Shown here piece by piece: positions 9,196-18,313 of a DNA stretch of 64,000 bases (positions are counted from its first letter, which is position 1; each line of letters begins with the position of its first letter). Source of the stretch: CALBPI01 sp039700805 (GTDB lineage: Bacteria; Pseudomonadota; Gammaproteobacteria; Steroidobacterales; Woeseiaceae); the NCBI GenBank assembly GCA_039700805.1, contig JBCAZE010000001.1:17078-81077 (forward strand), given 5' to 3'. The position numbers were made by a program, and so were the translations under genes. Under the pieces are notes generated by a model, which was given only the letters and a program-made list of their open reading frames with translations, was not told the origin of the DNA and did not search any database.

Positions 9196-10919
9196 GCGAT
9201 CCAATCGATCAAGTGGCGTTGCAGGTGATATGGAATCGGTTGCTAGCGATTGTTGAGGAACAAGCGCAGTCTCTGGTTCGGACTGCTTTTTCCACATCGG
9301 TGCGGGAAGCGGGCGATCTCTCGGTGGGCGTTTACGACGAAGCGGGTCGTATGCTTGCACAGGCTGTCACTGGCACACCGGGCCATGTCAACTCAATGGC
9401 TGCTGCGGTTCGACATTTTATCGATCACTTTGGCGCCGAGGACATGCACGAAGGTGATGTCTTTATCACTAACGATCCGTGGCTGGGTACCGGTCACTTG
9501 CATGACATCACGGTCGTGACGCCGATTTTCAAGGACGGCGGTCTTGTTGCATTTTCTGCCTGCACAGCACATGTGGTCGATATCGGTGGACGTGGATTTG
9601 GCGCAGACGCGAGTTCGGTCTATGAGGAGGGGATTCGATTACCGCTGATGCGGTTGGCAGCGCGCGGCGCTTTCGACCAAACCTTGCTTTCAATGTTGCG
9701 CGCAAACGTACGAGAACCGGACCAGGTCGTCGGGGATGTGTACGCGTTGTGCACTTGCAACAACATCGGTTTGGTTCGTTTGGCGGATTTGTTGGACGAG
9801 TTTCGTTCTGTGGATATGCCGATGATCTCGCGATTTATTCTCGAGAAGTCCGATCGCGCCACGCGAGAAAAAATCGCCGAGATCGCGAACGGCACAGCCC
9901 GCGGTGAAATGACGATTGATGGCTATAGCCAGCCGGTAAACCTTTGCGCGACCGTAACGGTCAAAGACGACGTGGTCTGTTGTGACTTTGCAGGAAGCGC
10001 CGGCGAAGATGCGAACGGTATCAATGTACCGCTGGTGTACACGCAAGCGTATGCCTGTTTTGCACTCAAGTGTGCGTTTGCGCCCGAGATCCCGAACAAC
10101 TATGCCTCGCTCGCGCCTTTCATTGTGACTGCCCCAAAAGGGTCGATCTTAAACGCGCAGCATCCAGCACCTGTTGCGCTAAGACATACTGTCGGACAGA
10201 TGCTGCCAGATGTTGTGTTCGGCGCGCTGGATCATTTGCTGCCTGGCCGTGTGCCTGCCGAGGGCGCCGGCACTTTGTGCAATTTTCAGATGTCAACACG
10301 CCGAGATGATGCGACGGCGTCACGATCGGAAGTCTTGGTCTTCAACTCGGGTGGCTGCGGTGCACGGCCATATGCTGATGGTCTAAGCGCGACTGCATTC
10401 CCATCGGGGGTGATGTCTGTTCCTGTGGAAGCCACCGAGCATGCTGGCCCCGTCGTTATTTGGCGCAAAGAGCTGCGCACGGACAGTGGTGGGACAGGCA
10501 CATTCCGAGGCGGTCTTGGGCAGTGGATGGAAGTGGGTGCTTTGCCTGGCTACCAGTACGAATTTTCAGCAATGTTTGATCGACTCCAGCATGCGGCCAC
10601 AGGTCGTGGCGGTGGTGGCAGTGGTGGCAAGACTATTTTGAAGACGGCCAGTGGGCAGGACCTCGGTGGGAAGAGTCGTCATTCTATAAATCCGGGAGAT
10701 CGTGTCGTCATGGGGTTTGCCGGTGGTGCCGGTTACGGTGATCCATGTTCCAGAGATGAGGCAGCGGTCAAACAGGATCTACTGAGAGACTACATTAGCT
10801 TACAGACGGCGCGTGAGGTTTACGGCTTGTCAGATGCCGCGATTGATGAGATCGAACAGCGTCGTTTGTGGTGTCATCAATGGCAAGCCACTAAAGACGG
10901 GAGCCTATGTGGCGAATGA
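9192..10919 (+). CDS. hyuB: Hydantoinase/5-oxoprolinase B subunit
   Basis: A 575-residue HyuB protein, the catalytic partner of HyuA. Family features are FITNDPWLGTGHLHDITVV near residue 95, a long central domain, and a Gly-rich C-terminal part (GRGGGGSGGK) followed by GDRVVMGFAGGAGYGDP. Its start codon overlaps the hyuA stop as ATGA, which indicates coupled synthesis of the two subunits in equal amounts. Length is normal for a separate B subunit. The substrate cannot be decided between hydantoins, oxoproline and related lactams. Confidence 0.88.
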   Translation: MSDPIDQVALQVIWNRLLAIVEEQAQSLVRTAFSTSVREAGDLSVGVYDEAGRMLAQAVTGTPGHVNSMAAAVRHFIDHFGAEDMHEGDVFITNDPWLGTGHLHDITVVTPIFKDGGLVAFSACTAHVVDIGGRGFGADASSVYEEGIRLPLMRLAARGAFDQTLLSMLRANVREPDQVVGDVYALCTCNNIGLVRLADLLDEFRSVDMPMISRFILEKSDRATREKIAEIANGTARGEMTIDGYSQPVNLCATVTVKDDVVCCDFAGSAGEDANGINVPLVYTQAYACFALKCAFAPEIPNNYASLAPFIVTAPKGSILNAQHPAPVALRHTVGQMLPDVVFGALDHLLPGRVPAEGAGTLCNFQMSTRRDDATASRSEVLVFNSGGCGARPYADGLSATAFPSGVMSVPVEATEHAGPVVIWRKELRTDSGGTGTFRGGLGQWMEVGALPGYQYEFSAMFDRLQHAATGRGGGGSGGKTILKTASGQDLGGKSRHSINPGDRVVMGFAGGAGYGDPCSRDEAAVKQDLLRDYISLQTAREVYGLSDAAIDEIEQRRLWCHQWQATKDGSLCGE

Positions 10920-11784
10920 AGTCCCTTTCGAAAGTATTCTTGAAGCGCTAGGTTGTCAGCCGACGGTTCGACGCGTTCAGGTTGCGTTGGGAGGCGACAC
11001 ATGCCGGTCATTCCATCTGGAAACGAGGGATCGAGATCTTTTTGTAAAGATTACGGATGATCCTCAATCGCGAATGTTTGCAGAAGAGGCGCGCGCCTTA
11101 CAGGCCATCGCCGAGAGTGGCAGCGTGACGGTCCCGCACGTCCTAGGGCACGGTAGCCAGGGCTCATTTTCATGGCTCGCGTTAGATTGGTTGGATATTC
11201 AGGCCGGAGACGACGACAGTGGTGCTTTGTTGGGTGCGCAGATCGCCAGCATGCATCGGTCGCTGCACTCGCAACACGGTTGGGTCTCGGACAATTTTAT
11301 CGGTCCTTCTCAACAGTTCAATTCGTTCTGCGAAGACTGGGCATATTTCTTTCAACGACAGCGACTGATGCCTCAATTTCAAATGTTGGCTACCCGGCAT
11401 CTCAGCAGCGGCTTTGCTCGAGAGATTGACGCTCTCCTTGAGCGCGTACCCACGATACTTGAGCAGCATTGTCCTGCCCCCTCTTTACTCCATGGTGATC
11501 TCTGGGGCGGGAATTGGGGGCGTCTTTCGAGTGGGTCCCCAGTCGTCTTCGATCCTGCGAGTTATTGGGGGGACCGAGAAACAGATTTGGCAATGACGAC
11601 CCTCTTTGGCGGGTTCCCAAAGTCCTTCCACGACGCATATGATGAAGCTTGGCCGTTACCGGACGGTTGGTCGCGCCGCAGGCCGCTATACCAGCTGTAT
11701 CATTGGCTCAATCATGCCAATCTGTTCGGTGGATCTTATTTGACTAAGGTGAGATCGCTTGTTCGCGATATCGTGGGTCAATAG
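10909..11784 (+). CDS. Fructosamine kinase family protein
   Basis: A 291-residue kinase of the fructosamine-3-kinase (ketosamine kinase) family, which phosphorylates sugar-amine adducts so that they decompose and free the amine. It has the ATP-binding lysine in LFVKITDD, the catalytic motif LLHGDLWGGN, and the metal-binding FDPASYWGDRETDLAM, then LFGGF. I use the GTG at 10909, which has GGGAG six bases upstream, gives the usual family length and overlaps hyuB by 11 bases. An ATG at 10813 is in frame but would lie deep inside hyuB. The tight overlap suggests a job related to the hydantoinase, perhaps processing of glycated amino-acid derivatives (inference). Confidence 0.85.
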   Translation: MANEVPFESILEALGCQPTVRRVQVALGGDTCRSFHLETRDRDLFVKITDDPQSRMFAEEARALQAIAESGSVTVPHVLGHGSQGSFSWLALDWLDIQAGDDDSGALLGAQIASMHRSLHSQHGWVSDNFIGPSQQFNSFCEDWAYFFQRQRLMPQFQMLATRHLSSGFAREIDALLERVPTILEQHCPAPSLLHGDLWGGNWGRLSSGSPVVFDPASYWGDRETDLAMTTLFGGFPKSFHDAYDEAWPLPDGWSRRRPLYQLYHWLNHANLFGGSYLTKVRSLVRDIVGQ

Positions 11785-11873
11785 CCAATGGCAAACCGCC
11801 TCACTAGCAGCAGTTGGTTCGTGGGTTGCTAGCGCGTGCCTTTCGTTGGCGGCATTTTTCTAGGGTGATTGCC

Positions 11874-12713
11874 ATGCAGATCATAGGTGTTGATTTCTCA
11901 AGCACGCCGAGCAAGCGAAAGCCCATTATCGCGGCCTACTGCACGTTTGATAACAAGACACTGACTCTGAGAGAGTTCCAACGGTGGGTTCGACTAGACG
12001 ACTTTGAGTCAGCACTAGTAGCACCTGGGCCCTGGGTGCTAGGTATCGACACACCGCTCGGGCAAGCACGCAAGTTTGCTAATCACTATCCCGATATTGG
12101 CTCATGGCCTGATCTCGTCCAGCATCTATGTGGTGGCGACCGCGCTAGATTTCGACAACTGCTTGAGACCTACAAGCGTGATCGTCCGTTTGGAGATAAG
12201 CAACATCGACGACAGTGTGATCAGCTCGCGGGCAGCCAGAGTCCGCAGACGCTTTACGGAACACCGGTTGCGCTGATGTTTTTCGAAGCTAGTGCGAGAC
12301 TCCATGCGTCGGGTGTGCACTTGCCCATGCATCGAGACGGGGACAGGCAGAGAGTTGTGTTCGAGGCTTACCCCGGGTTTGCGGCACGACAACTGATCGG
12401 AAGAAACAGTTACAAGAGCGACCAATCCAACGCGCAGACCGCCGCACGGACACGATACCGACATGACTTGATGGGTGCGTTGACGGGGCCAGTGGGAACG
12501 CATCGATTTGGGTTCCGCGTTGAAGCCAGCGTCGACACAGAAAATGATCACATGGGAGATGCAATAGACGCGCTCATTTGTGCCGCACAAGCGGCGTGGG
12601 GCTGGCGCGCTGGCTATGTCGATTTGCCGAAGGATCGTGTTGATCCCATCGAAGGCTGGATTGTGGATCCAGCGCTACGTATCGATATGCCGGAGGACAC
12701 CGCGCCTTCTTAG
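11874..12713 (+). CDS. DUF429 domain protein
   Basis: A 279-residue protein that begins MQIIGVDFSSTPSKRKPI, the typical start of DUF429 proteins, whose fold is thought to be RNase H-like. Other conserved-looking pieces are LGIDTPLG, PVALMFFEASARL, VFEAYPGFAARQLIG and DAIDALICAAQAAW. No biochemical role is established for the family as far as I know. I start at ATG 11874 because the protein homology begins there, although the frame is open to 11814. It follows the fructosamine kinase by 89 bases and may or may not be in the same transcript. Confidence 0.75.
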   Translation: MQIIGVDFSSTPSKRKPIIAAYCTFDNKTLTLREFQRWVRLDDFESALVAPGPWVLGIDTPLGQARKFANHYPDIGSWPDLVQHLCGGDRARFRQLLETYKRDRPFGDKQHRRQCDQLAGSQSPQTLYGTPVALMFFEASARLHASGVHLPMHRDGDRQRVVFEAYPGFAARQLIGRNSYKSDQSNAQTAARTRYRHDLMGALTGPVGTHRFGFRVEASVDTENDHMGDAIDALICAAQAAWGWRAGYVDLPKDRVDPIEGWIVDPALRIDMPEDTAPS

Positions 12714-12783
12714 TGCTGTCACCGCAAACACCAGTGCATTATCATATCGAGTGCTCCCCAAGATATTTCAAATGAGACCAAAC

Positions 12784-14025
12784 ATGAGCAGCCTGTCACT
12801 CGACAAAGATCGAATCCGCTTTCTTTTGCTAGAAGGTATTCACCAATCTGCGGTCGATTCTCTGGCGGACGCCGGTTACACCAACGTTGAGTACCATAAG
12901 AAGGCACTGCCGGCAGACCAGCTCGCCCAGTCTTTATCTGAGGCGCATTTTGTCGGTATTCGCTCCCGTACGCAGTTAACTGAGGCGGTCCTTCGCGACG
13001 CGCGAAGACTCATCGCAGTCGGTTGTTTCTGCATCGGCACAAATCAAGTTGATCTCGAAGCGGCAGAGCGTTTCGGGGTGCCCGTATTTAATGCGCCATT
13101 TTCGAATACAAGAAGTGTGGCGGAATTGGTGCTGGCCGAGATCATCATGCTGATGCGCGGTATCCCCGCCAAAAACGCAGCAGCACATCGCGGTGATTGG
13201 CGAAAAACAGCCGAGCAGTCATTTGAAGTTCGTGGCAAACAACTCGGTATCGTTGGCTACGGACACATCGGTACCCAACTCAGCGTGCTTGCTGAGGCGT
13301 TGGGTATGCAGGTCACGTTCTATGATATCGAGCATAAGCTGCCGCTTGGGAATGCGGCCGTTGCTGACGACCTCAGCGGCCTATTGGGACAATCGGATGC
13401 TGTATCCCTTCATGTGCCATCAACGCCACTCACTCAAAATATGATCGACGCCGAGGCAATTTCGGCCATGAAGCCCGGTGCAATTCTGGTGAACGCTTCC
13501 AGAGGCGACGTTGTCGATATCGATGCGCTGGATACGGCGTTGGAGCGCGGTCACATTGGTGGTGCCGCGATCGATGTTTTTCCGACGGAACCCAAAGCGA
13601 ATGATGAGCAGTTTTCGTCGCCATTGCAGCGACACGACAACGTGATCTTGACGCCACACATTGGCGGTAGCACGCAAGAAGCGCAGCAGAATATCGCCGT
13701 TGAAGTAGCCAGCAAAATGATTCGCTACAGTGACAACGGAACGACAGCCTCGGCAGTGAATTTCCCTCAGGCCTCTTTGCCGGACAATCATGCGCACACT
13801 CGCATTTTGCATATTCACAGAAACGAGCCCGGTCTACTGCAGCGTATTAACCGAGTTTTTTCCGAGAGAAGTATCAACATCGCAGCACAGTACTTACAGA
13901 CCACTGCAACGATTGGCTATGTGGTGATGGATGTTGACGTGACCGACCCAGCCGAGCTTATTGCTGAGCTTAAGGCGCTCGATGGAACCGTCCGTGCTCG
14001 ACTATTGCACAGGTCGGGACAATGA
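12784..14025 (+). CDS. serA: D-3-phosphoglycerate dehydrogenase with C-terminal ACT domain
   Basis: A 413-residue enzyme for the first step of serine synthesis, oxidising 3-phosphoglycerate with NAD. The Rossmann motif is GIVGYGHIGTQLSVLAE, the catalytic Arg lies in NASRGDVVD, and the Glu/His pair in DVFPTEPK and LTPHIGGST. A regulatory ACT domain fills the last 75 residues (ILHIHRNEPGLLQRINRVF), as in the E. coli enzyme of 410 residues, where serine inhibits. I start at ATG 12784; ATG 12772 is also in frame. The stop overlaps the next gene by ATGA, which is meaningful because that gene encodes a D-2-hydroxyglutarate dehydrogenase that could recycle the side product of SerA. Confidence 0.92.
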   Translation: MSSLSLDKDRIRFLLLEGIHQSAVDSLADAGYTNVEYHKKALPADQLAQSLSEAHFVGIRSRTQLTEAVLRDARRLIAVGCFCIGTNQVDLEAAERFGVPVFNAPFSNTRSVAELVLAEIIMLMRGIPAKNAAAHRGDWRKTAEQSFEVRGKQLGIVGYGHIGTQLSVLAEALGMQVTFYDIEHKLPLGNAAVADDLSGLLGQSDAVSLHVPSTPLTQNMIDAEAISAMKPGAILVNASRGDVVDIDALDTALERGHIGGAAIDVFPTEPKANDEQFSSPLQRHDNVILTPHIGGSTQEAQQNIAVEVASKMIRYSDNGTTASAVNFPQASLPDNHAHTRILHIHRNEPGLLQRINRVFSERSINIAAQYLQTTATIGYVVMDVDVTDPAELIAELKALDGTVRARLLHRSGQ

Positions 14026-15437
14026 GCCGCGAGCAAGCATTTGCGAAAATTCGTGATCTAGTTGGCGCCCGTGGCTTAGTCACCGACGAAGGGGACAAGC
14101 AAGCGTACTTACTCGACGAGCGACGCTTATACGAGGGCGATGCGGCTCTGATTGTGAAGCCCGAAAGTACTGAGGAAGTCTCCCAAATTCTCTCCATTTG
14201 CAATGAGGCGGGTATCGCTGTTGTGCCACAAGGTGGCAACACGGGCTACTGTGGTGGTGCGACGCCAGACGATGGTGAAAACCAGATCGTTTTGTCTCTG
14301 TCGCGAATGAATGCGATCCGAGGCATCGATGTTGTTGGCCACACCATTACGGTTGATGCTGGTGTCATCTTATCCAATGTGCAAAAAGCGGCATCAGAGT
14401 CGGGGTTCCTGTTTCCATTGAGCATGGGCTCCGAGGGTTCGTGCCAAATCGGCGGCAATCTTTCGACGAATGCTGGTGGTTTGGCGGTACTTCGTTACGG
14501 CACGGCTAAGGAGCTGGTGTTGGGCCTGGAAGTCGTATTGCCGAACGGTGAGGTCATCAACGGTTTGTCGGGGCTCCGAAAGGACAATACGGGGTACGAT
14601 CTCAAGTCGTTGTTCATGGGTGCTGAAGGAACGTTAGGAATCATTACTGGCGCTGTATTGAAGTTGTTTCCCGCCGCGAATTCGGTTGAAACCGCCTGGC
14701 TGGCCGTGCCAAGTGTCGCGGCGGCTTGCGAACTTCTTTCTAAGGCTAGGCACATGTCGGGAGACACCGTGTCGTCTTTCGAGTACATCAGTCGACCATC
14801 ACTTGAGTTAGTGCTCCGTCATATCGAAGGAGTCAGCGATCCGCTGGCGGGCGCTGATGATCATTTTGTGCTCATGGAGCTGTCGTCGTCAGCCTCTGAT
14901 TCGAGCCTACGTGATCGTATGGAGGCGATTATTGAGGCCGGGATGGCCGCGGGTTTGATTGTTGATGGGGCACTGGCAGAATCCGGACCGCAACGTCAGG
15001 GTTTGTGGCGTTTACGTGAGTCTATCCCCGAGGCGGAGAAGCATGCAGGCGGAGCCGTCAAGCACGATATCTCTGTCAAAATTTCGGATATACCGGTCTA
15101 CGTCAGTCGCGTAGATGCAGTTTTTCGTGAGCAACTGCCTGTTTATCAGTCTGTGTACGGACACATTGGCGATGGCAATCTTCATTACAACTTGCTGCCG
15201 CCACCGGATCATCAGCGGCCTAGCGATTGGCGCAGTCAAAACGCTAAAGCAGTGAGTGAAATTATCCACGCCAGCGCATCGCAGCTCGGCGGTAGTTTTA
15301 GCGCTGAGCATGGTGTTGGCAAGCTAAAACGTGACGAGCTTCAGCGTTATAAAGACCCCGTAGCACTCAGCTGTATGCGCCAAGTCAAAAAAGCGCTGGA
15401 TCCAAATGGGATCATGAATCCAGGAAAAGTGCTCTAG
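14022..15437 (+). CDS. FAD-linked D-2-hydroxyglutarate dehydrogenase-like oxidase
   Basis: A 471-residue FAD enzyme of the FAD-binding type 4 and lactate/glycolate oxidase C-terminal families. The PP-loop region reads PQGGNTGYCGGATP, the second FAD segment GGNLSTNAGGLAVLRYG, and the C-terminal part carries YGHIGDGNLHYN and SAEHGVGKLKRDEL, the metal and substrate ligands of this group. It overlaps serA by ATGA. Coupling of SerA with a D-2-hydroxyglutarate dehydrogenase is established in Pseudomonas stutzeri, where it pulls the unfavourable SerA reaction forward. The same arrangement here supports that role over a D-lactate dehydrogenase. Confidence 0.85.
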   Translation: MSREQAFAKIRDLVGARGLVTDEGDKQAYLLDERRLYEGDAALIVKPESTEEVSQILSICNEAGIAVVPQGGNTGYCGGATPDDGENQIVLSLSRMNAIRGIDVVGHTITVDAGVILSNVQKAASESGFLFPLSMGSEGSCQIGGNLSTNAGGLAVLRYGTAKELVLGLEVVLPNGEVINGLSGLRKDNTGYDLKSLFMGAEGTLGIITGAVLKLFPAANSVETAWLAVPSVAAACELLSKARHMSGDTVSSFEYISRPSLELVLRHIEGVSDPLAGADDHFVLMELSSSASDSSLRDRMEAIIEAGMAAGLIVDGALAESGPQRQGLWRLRESIPEAEKHAGGAVKHDISVKISDIPVYVSRVDAVFREQLPVYQSVYGHIGDGNLHYNLLPPPDHQRPSDWRSQNAKAVSEIIHASASQLGGSFSAEHGVGKLKRDELQRYKDPVALSCMRQVKKALDPNGIMNPGKVL

Positions 15438-15608
15438 CGATCTCTGTTCTTCGGTCTGTCGACAGGCACGCAGCGCTAGTCCGAATTCTCAACAGCGTCC
15501 GCGATGCTCCTAAGCGCTAGCCTCTTGAGATTTCCGAGATTCGGCCCAATTTATTTGTCGGTGACACAGGGCCTTGCCCCTAAAGACGCGCAAGCAACAA
15601 AGCATGAC

Positions 15609-16337
15609 ATGAGCAGAGAAAGAGCGGCAAAACGACTCCGCGACGCAATTGCACGAAGCAACGCGCTGCATAGTACTTACAGCAGCGACACGCGCGAAGA
15701 GAAAAAGTATGCCGAGTTTATCGCGCTCCAGCTCAGCTACTTTATGCCTTTCTACGAAGACTTGCGTGACCGACCGGGCTATTCTTCTGCGATCGATTTT
15801 GTGGTCAGTGATCTCACCGGCACGGGGATTGCGAGCCGGGATCGGGAGCTCGAAAAGGTGGCCGGCCTGATGACTCGATTTCTGCCTGGCGGGGCGCTCG
15901 ATGCTCTCGCATTCGCGATGACACTCAATGCGCGCATCCTTGAAATCAATCTCGGCATTGCTGCAGCGCTTATCGATACATCAGCAGCGGGAACCCCGAT
16001 AACAGAAAAGCGCTATTGCATCGCTAGCCGACGGGTCGCGTCTATGGATGATTTCGATCAACTGATCGGCATGACCCGGCAGGCGGGGGAAACCCTTGCC
16101 GGAATCGTCAGGCTGCCAATGATCAAGTCCTTGCTTCGTACCATGCGAGTGCCGGCCCGTCTCGCTGGTGTTGTTGACTTACACCAGTTCCTCGAGCGGG
16201 GCTACGACACGTTTACGGGACTAGATGATGTCCAGGAGTTCCTTGATACGATGCAGTCGCGAATGACGGAGGTTTTTTGGCGAGTGTTCAAAACGCCGCT
16301 GTCGCAGCTCGATGACATCGATCCGATGAGCGCTTAG
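15609..16337 (+). CDS. Conserved protein resembling the FFLEELY-motif family
   Basis: A 242-residue, mostly helical soluble protein. The segment LQLSYFMPFYEDLRD, then YSSAIDFVVSDLTG, RDRELEKVAGLMTRFLP and a following run of Asn/Leu-rich helices resemble FFLEELY-motif proteins, an uncharacterised proteobacterial family. Similarity is judged by eye. I prefer ATG 15609, since the frame from 15504 adds 35 residues that look unlike the rest. Its stop codon overlaps the stop of the convergent dioxygenase gene, leaving no space for a terminator between them. Function unknown. Confidence 0.6.
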   Translation: MSRERAAKRLRDAIARSNALHSTYSSDTREEKKYAEFIALQLSYFMPFYEDLRDRPGYSSAIDFVVSDLTGTGIASRDRELEKVAGLMTRFLPGGALDALAFAMTLNARILEINLGIAAALIDTSAAGTPITEKRYCIASRRVASMDDFDQLIGMTRQAGETLAGIVRLPMIKSLLRTMRVPARLAGVVDLHQFLERGYDTFTGLDDVQEFLDTMQSRMTEVFWRVFKTPLSQLDDIDPMSA

Positions 16338-17329
16338 CACGCTTTAGCGAGTCGTGTACCGTCATCTGCGACAAGCGAGGCAAGAACCCGGCGCTGGCCA
16401 CTAAACGGCCTGCGCCCGTGCATCACGAGATAGTTGTCAATCAATGCGATATCGCCCGCTTGCCATGCGAGATCAAAGGACAGTTCATCCGCCAATCGAA
16501 TGGCCGTGTCCATCGCTGTTGAAGGCATTTCTGAGCCATCGCCAAACGTGATCGATTTTTTCGCGTCGCGCCAGCCACGGAACGCGGCGATCAGCTGATT
16601 GAAGAACACACGACGTCCGTCGACCAGAGTTCTTATCGCCGGAAGCGCTGGCGTAATCGCGCGTAGGCTGCCATCCGATTGCCATTCGAACGTGTAGCCG
16701 AGCTTGGCCAGTCGAGCTTCGGCCGCTTCGGCACTATCGACGCCCAACGTCGATCGCCAGCTGCGCCCTTGTCCAGACAGCGGATCATCATCGGCTGGCA
16801 TCGTATTGATGTATTTAACGCCTAACGACTCGCAGTGTTCGACAAATTTAGGTTCCGCGGTAGTCAAACGCGACAACAATATGTCGGATCGGCACAAGGG
16901 TGTTTGTCCATCGCTGTCGGGCGCCATCTCGCAGCAGAAGAACAAGCGCGACGGGAACAGCGGCGTCTGTGCCATCTCATGGTGCAAATAGATCGAAACA
17001 TCTGGCGGCGCTTCGTTCGCGGTGAACACGATATCCGTTTTGTTCACTCGCACAGCGTTTGAAAGTGACTCTTCATACGTGAAGCTCGGCATGCCGAACG
17101 CTCTAATCGCACGATCAAAGTCCTCTGCGCCCTCAATAGGGAAGCCACGAAAAAGAATCGCCCCGTGTACCGCCAATTTGTCGATCAGCGTATCGCGGTT
17201 CTGTTCGATCCAGTCAGTGAACTCGCTGAGCGTCAGCCGTGACCCTGATGCAGCTAAAACAGCTGGAAAGACCTCATCGTATTGCTGTTGTCCGGCAACG
17301 GCTATCGATTCAACGTTGATCGTGTTCAT
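16334..17329 (-). CDS. TauD/TfdA-family (SyrP-like) 2-oxoglutarate dioxygenase
   Basis: A 331-residue non-heme iron dioxygenase. The iron triad is visible as HxE in LHHEMAQTPLFPSR and the distal His in YLVMHGRRPFSGQRR, whose Arg would hold 2-oxoglutarate. HGAILFRGF near residue 55 is the typical N-terminal strand. The HxE rather than HxD motif is the SyrP-like variant of the family, in which hydroxylases of amino acids are known, so a sulfonate substrate is only one possibility. It sits nine bases downstream of the aldo/keto reductase and is the last gene of a Gfo/Idh/MocA - AKR - dioxygenase operon. Confidence 0.85.
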   Translation of the reverse strand: MNTINVESIAVAGQQQYDEVFPAVLAASGSRLTLSEFTDWIEQNRDTLIDKLAVHGAILFRGFPIEGAEDFDRAIRAFGMPSFTYEESLSNAVRVNKTDIVFTANEAPPDVSIYLHHEMAQTPLFPSRLFFCCEMAPDSDGQTPLCRSDILLSRLTTAEPKFVEHCESLGVKYINTMPADDDPLSGQGRSWRSTLGVDSAEAAEARLAKLGYTFEWQSDGSLRAITPALPAIRTLVDGRRVFFNQLIAAFRGWRDAKKSITFGDGSEMPSTAMDTAIRLADELSFDLAWQAGDIALIDNYLVMHGRRPFSGQRRVLASLVADDGTRLAKAC

Positions 17330-17338
17330 AGTGCAGCC

Positions 17339-18313
17339 TCAATCATAGATGGCATGAAAGCGTCCAAACGCTTTTTCGCAGAAGTCGGCGGGGTCATTAA
17401 AGCGGCGATTTTGATTCAACGCGCCAATGGCCTGCATTTCTTCATCGGTGAGTTCGAAATCAAAGAGTGATAGATTCTCAATCAGTCGCTCTTTACGCGA
17501 CGTTTTGGGAATAACGGCAGTACCTCGCTGAACACCCCAGCGCAACACGACTTGTGCAGGGGTTCTTGATACACGGGCCGCGGCGGCAGTCACAGCAGGG
17601 GCGTCGAGCACAGTGTCAGCGGCGCTCGCCATATCCAGTTGTACATAGGACAGTGCGCCCAACGGTGAGAACGCGGTAACGCCGATGCCATAATCACGTG
17701 CGGTCCGCATTAATCCCTCTTGTGTCAGGAACGGATGCGATTCGACCTGCAACATCGCGGGCTTGATCTTGGCATAGGTCATGAGATCGTGGAGCAACGC
17801 TGAGTTGTAGTTGCAGACGCCAATTTGACGCACGAGACCGGCCTCGACCAAGGATTCCATTGCCCGCCATGTTTCATGCAGCGGTACGTTGGCCAATTTC
17901 ATCTCTGGCTCGTCGGCGTCGGGGTCACGAAACCACTCTGCCGGATAGCGCTCTTCGAAAGGCACAAACTCGAGGGCAATCGGAAAGTGGATCAGGTAAA
18001 GATCAAGATACTCAAGACCGAGGTCGCTGAGCGTCCTCTCACACGCAGCCTGAACATGCGCCGGGTCGTGATAGGTGTTCCAGAGTTTTGATGTGATCCA
18101 TAGCTCGTCGCGAGTGACTAGCCCATCGCGGATTGCAGAGGCAATGCCTGCGCCGGCTTCCTTTTCGTTGCCGTAATCTGCTGCGCTATCGATATGCCGG
18201 TAGCCAACCTCAATAGCGTCGCGGACAGCTTGTTCCGTGTCGGGGCGGTCGATCTTCCAGATACCAAGCCCAACGGCCGGCATGCGGGCATCACCCGATG
18301 CAATCGTACTCAT
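17339..18313 (-). CDS. Aldo/keto reductase
   Basis: A 324-residue NAD(P)H-dependent reductase of sugars or aldehydes. The tetrad is complete: Asp and Tyr in HIDSAADYGNE, Lys in WITSKLWNT and His in LYLIHFPI. The cofactor tail motif IPKTSRKERLIENL is present. An insert with FVPFEERYPAEW recalls xylose-reductase-type AKRs. The start ATG overlaps the stop of the Gfo/Idh/MocA gene as ATGA, so the two are translated together. It probably reduces a carbonyl made by its operon partners, but the substrate is not readable. Confidence 0.9.
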   Translation of the reverse strand: MSTIASGDARMPAVGLGIWKIDRPDTEQAVRDAIEVGYRHIDSAADYGNEKEAGAGIASAIRDGLVTRDELWITSKLWNTYHDPAHVQAACERTLSDLGLEYLDLYLIHFPIALEFVPFEERYPAEWFRDPDADEPEMKLANVPLHETWRAMESLVEAGLVRQIGVCNYNSALLHDLMTYAKIKPAMLQVESHPFLTQEGLMRTARDYGIGVTAFSPLGALSYVQLDMASAADTVLDAPAVTAAAARVSRTPAQVVLRWGVQRGTAVIPKTSRKERLIENLSLFDFELTDEEMQAIGALNQNRRFNDPADFCEKAFGRFHAIYD

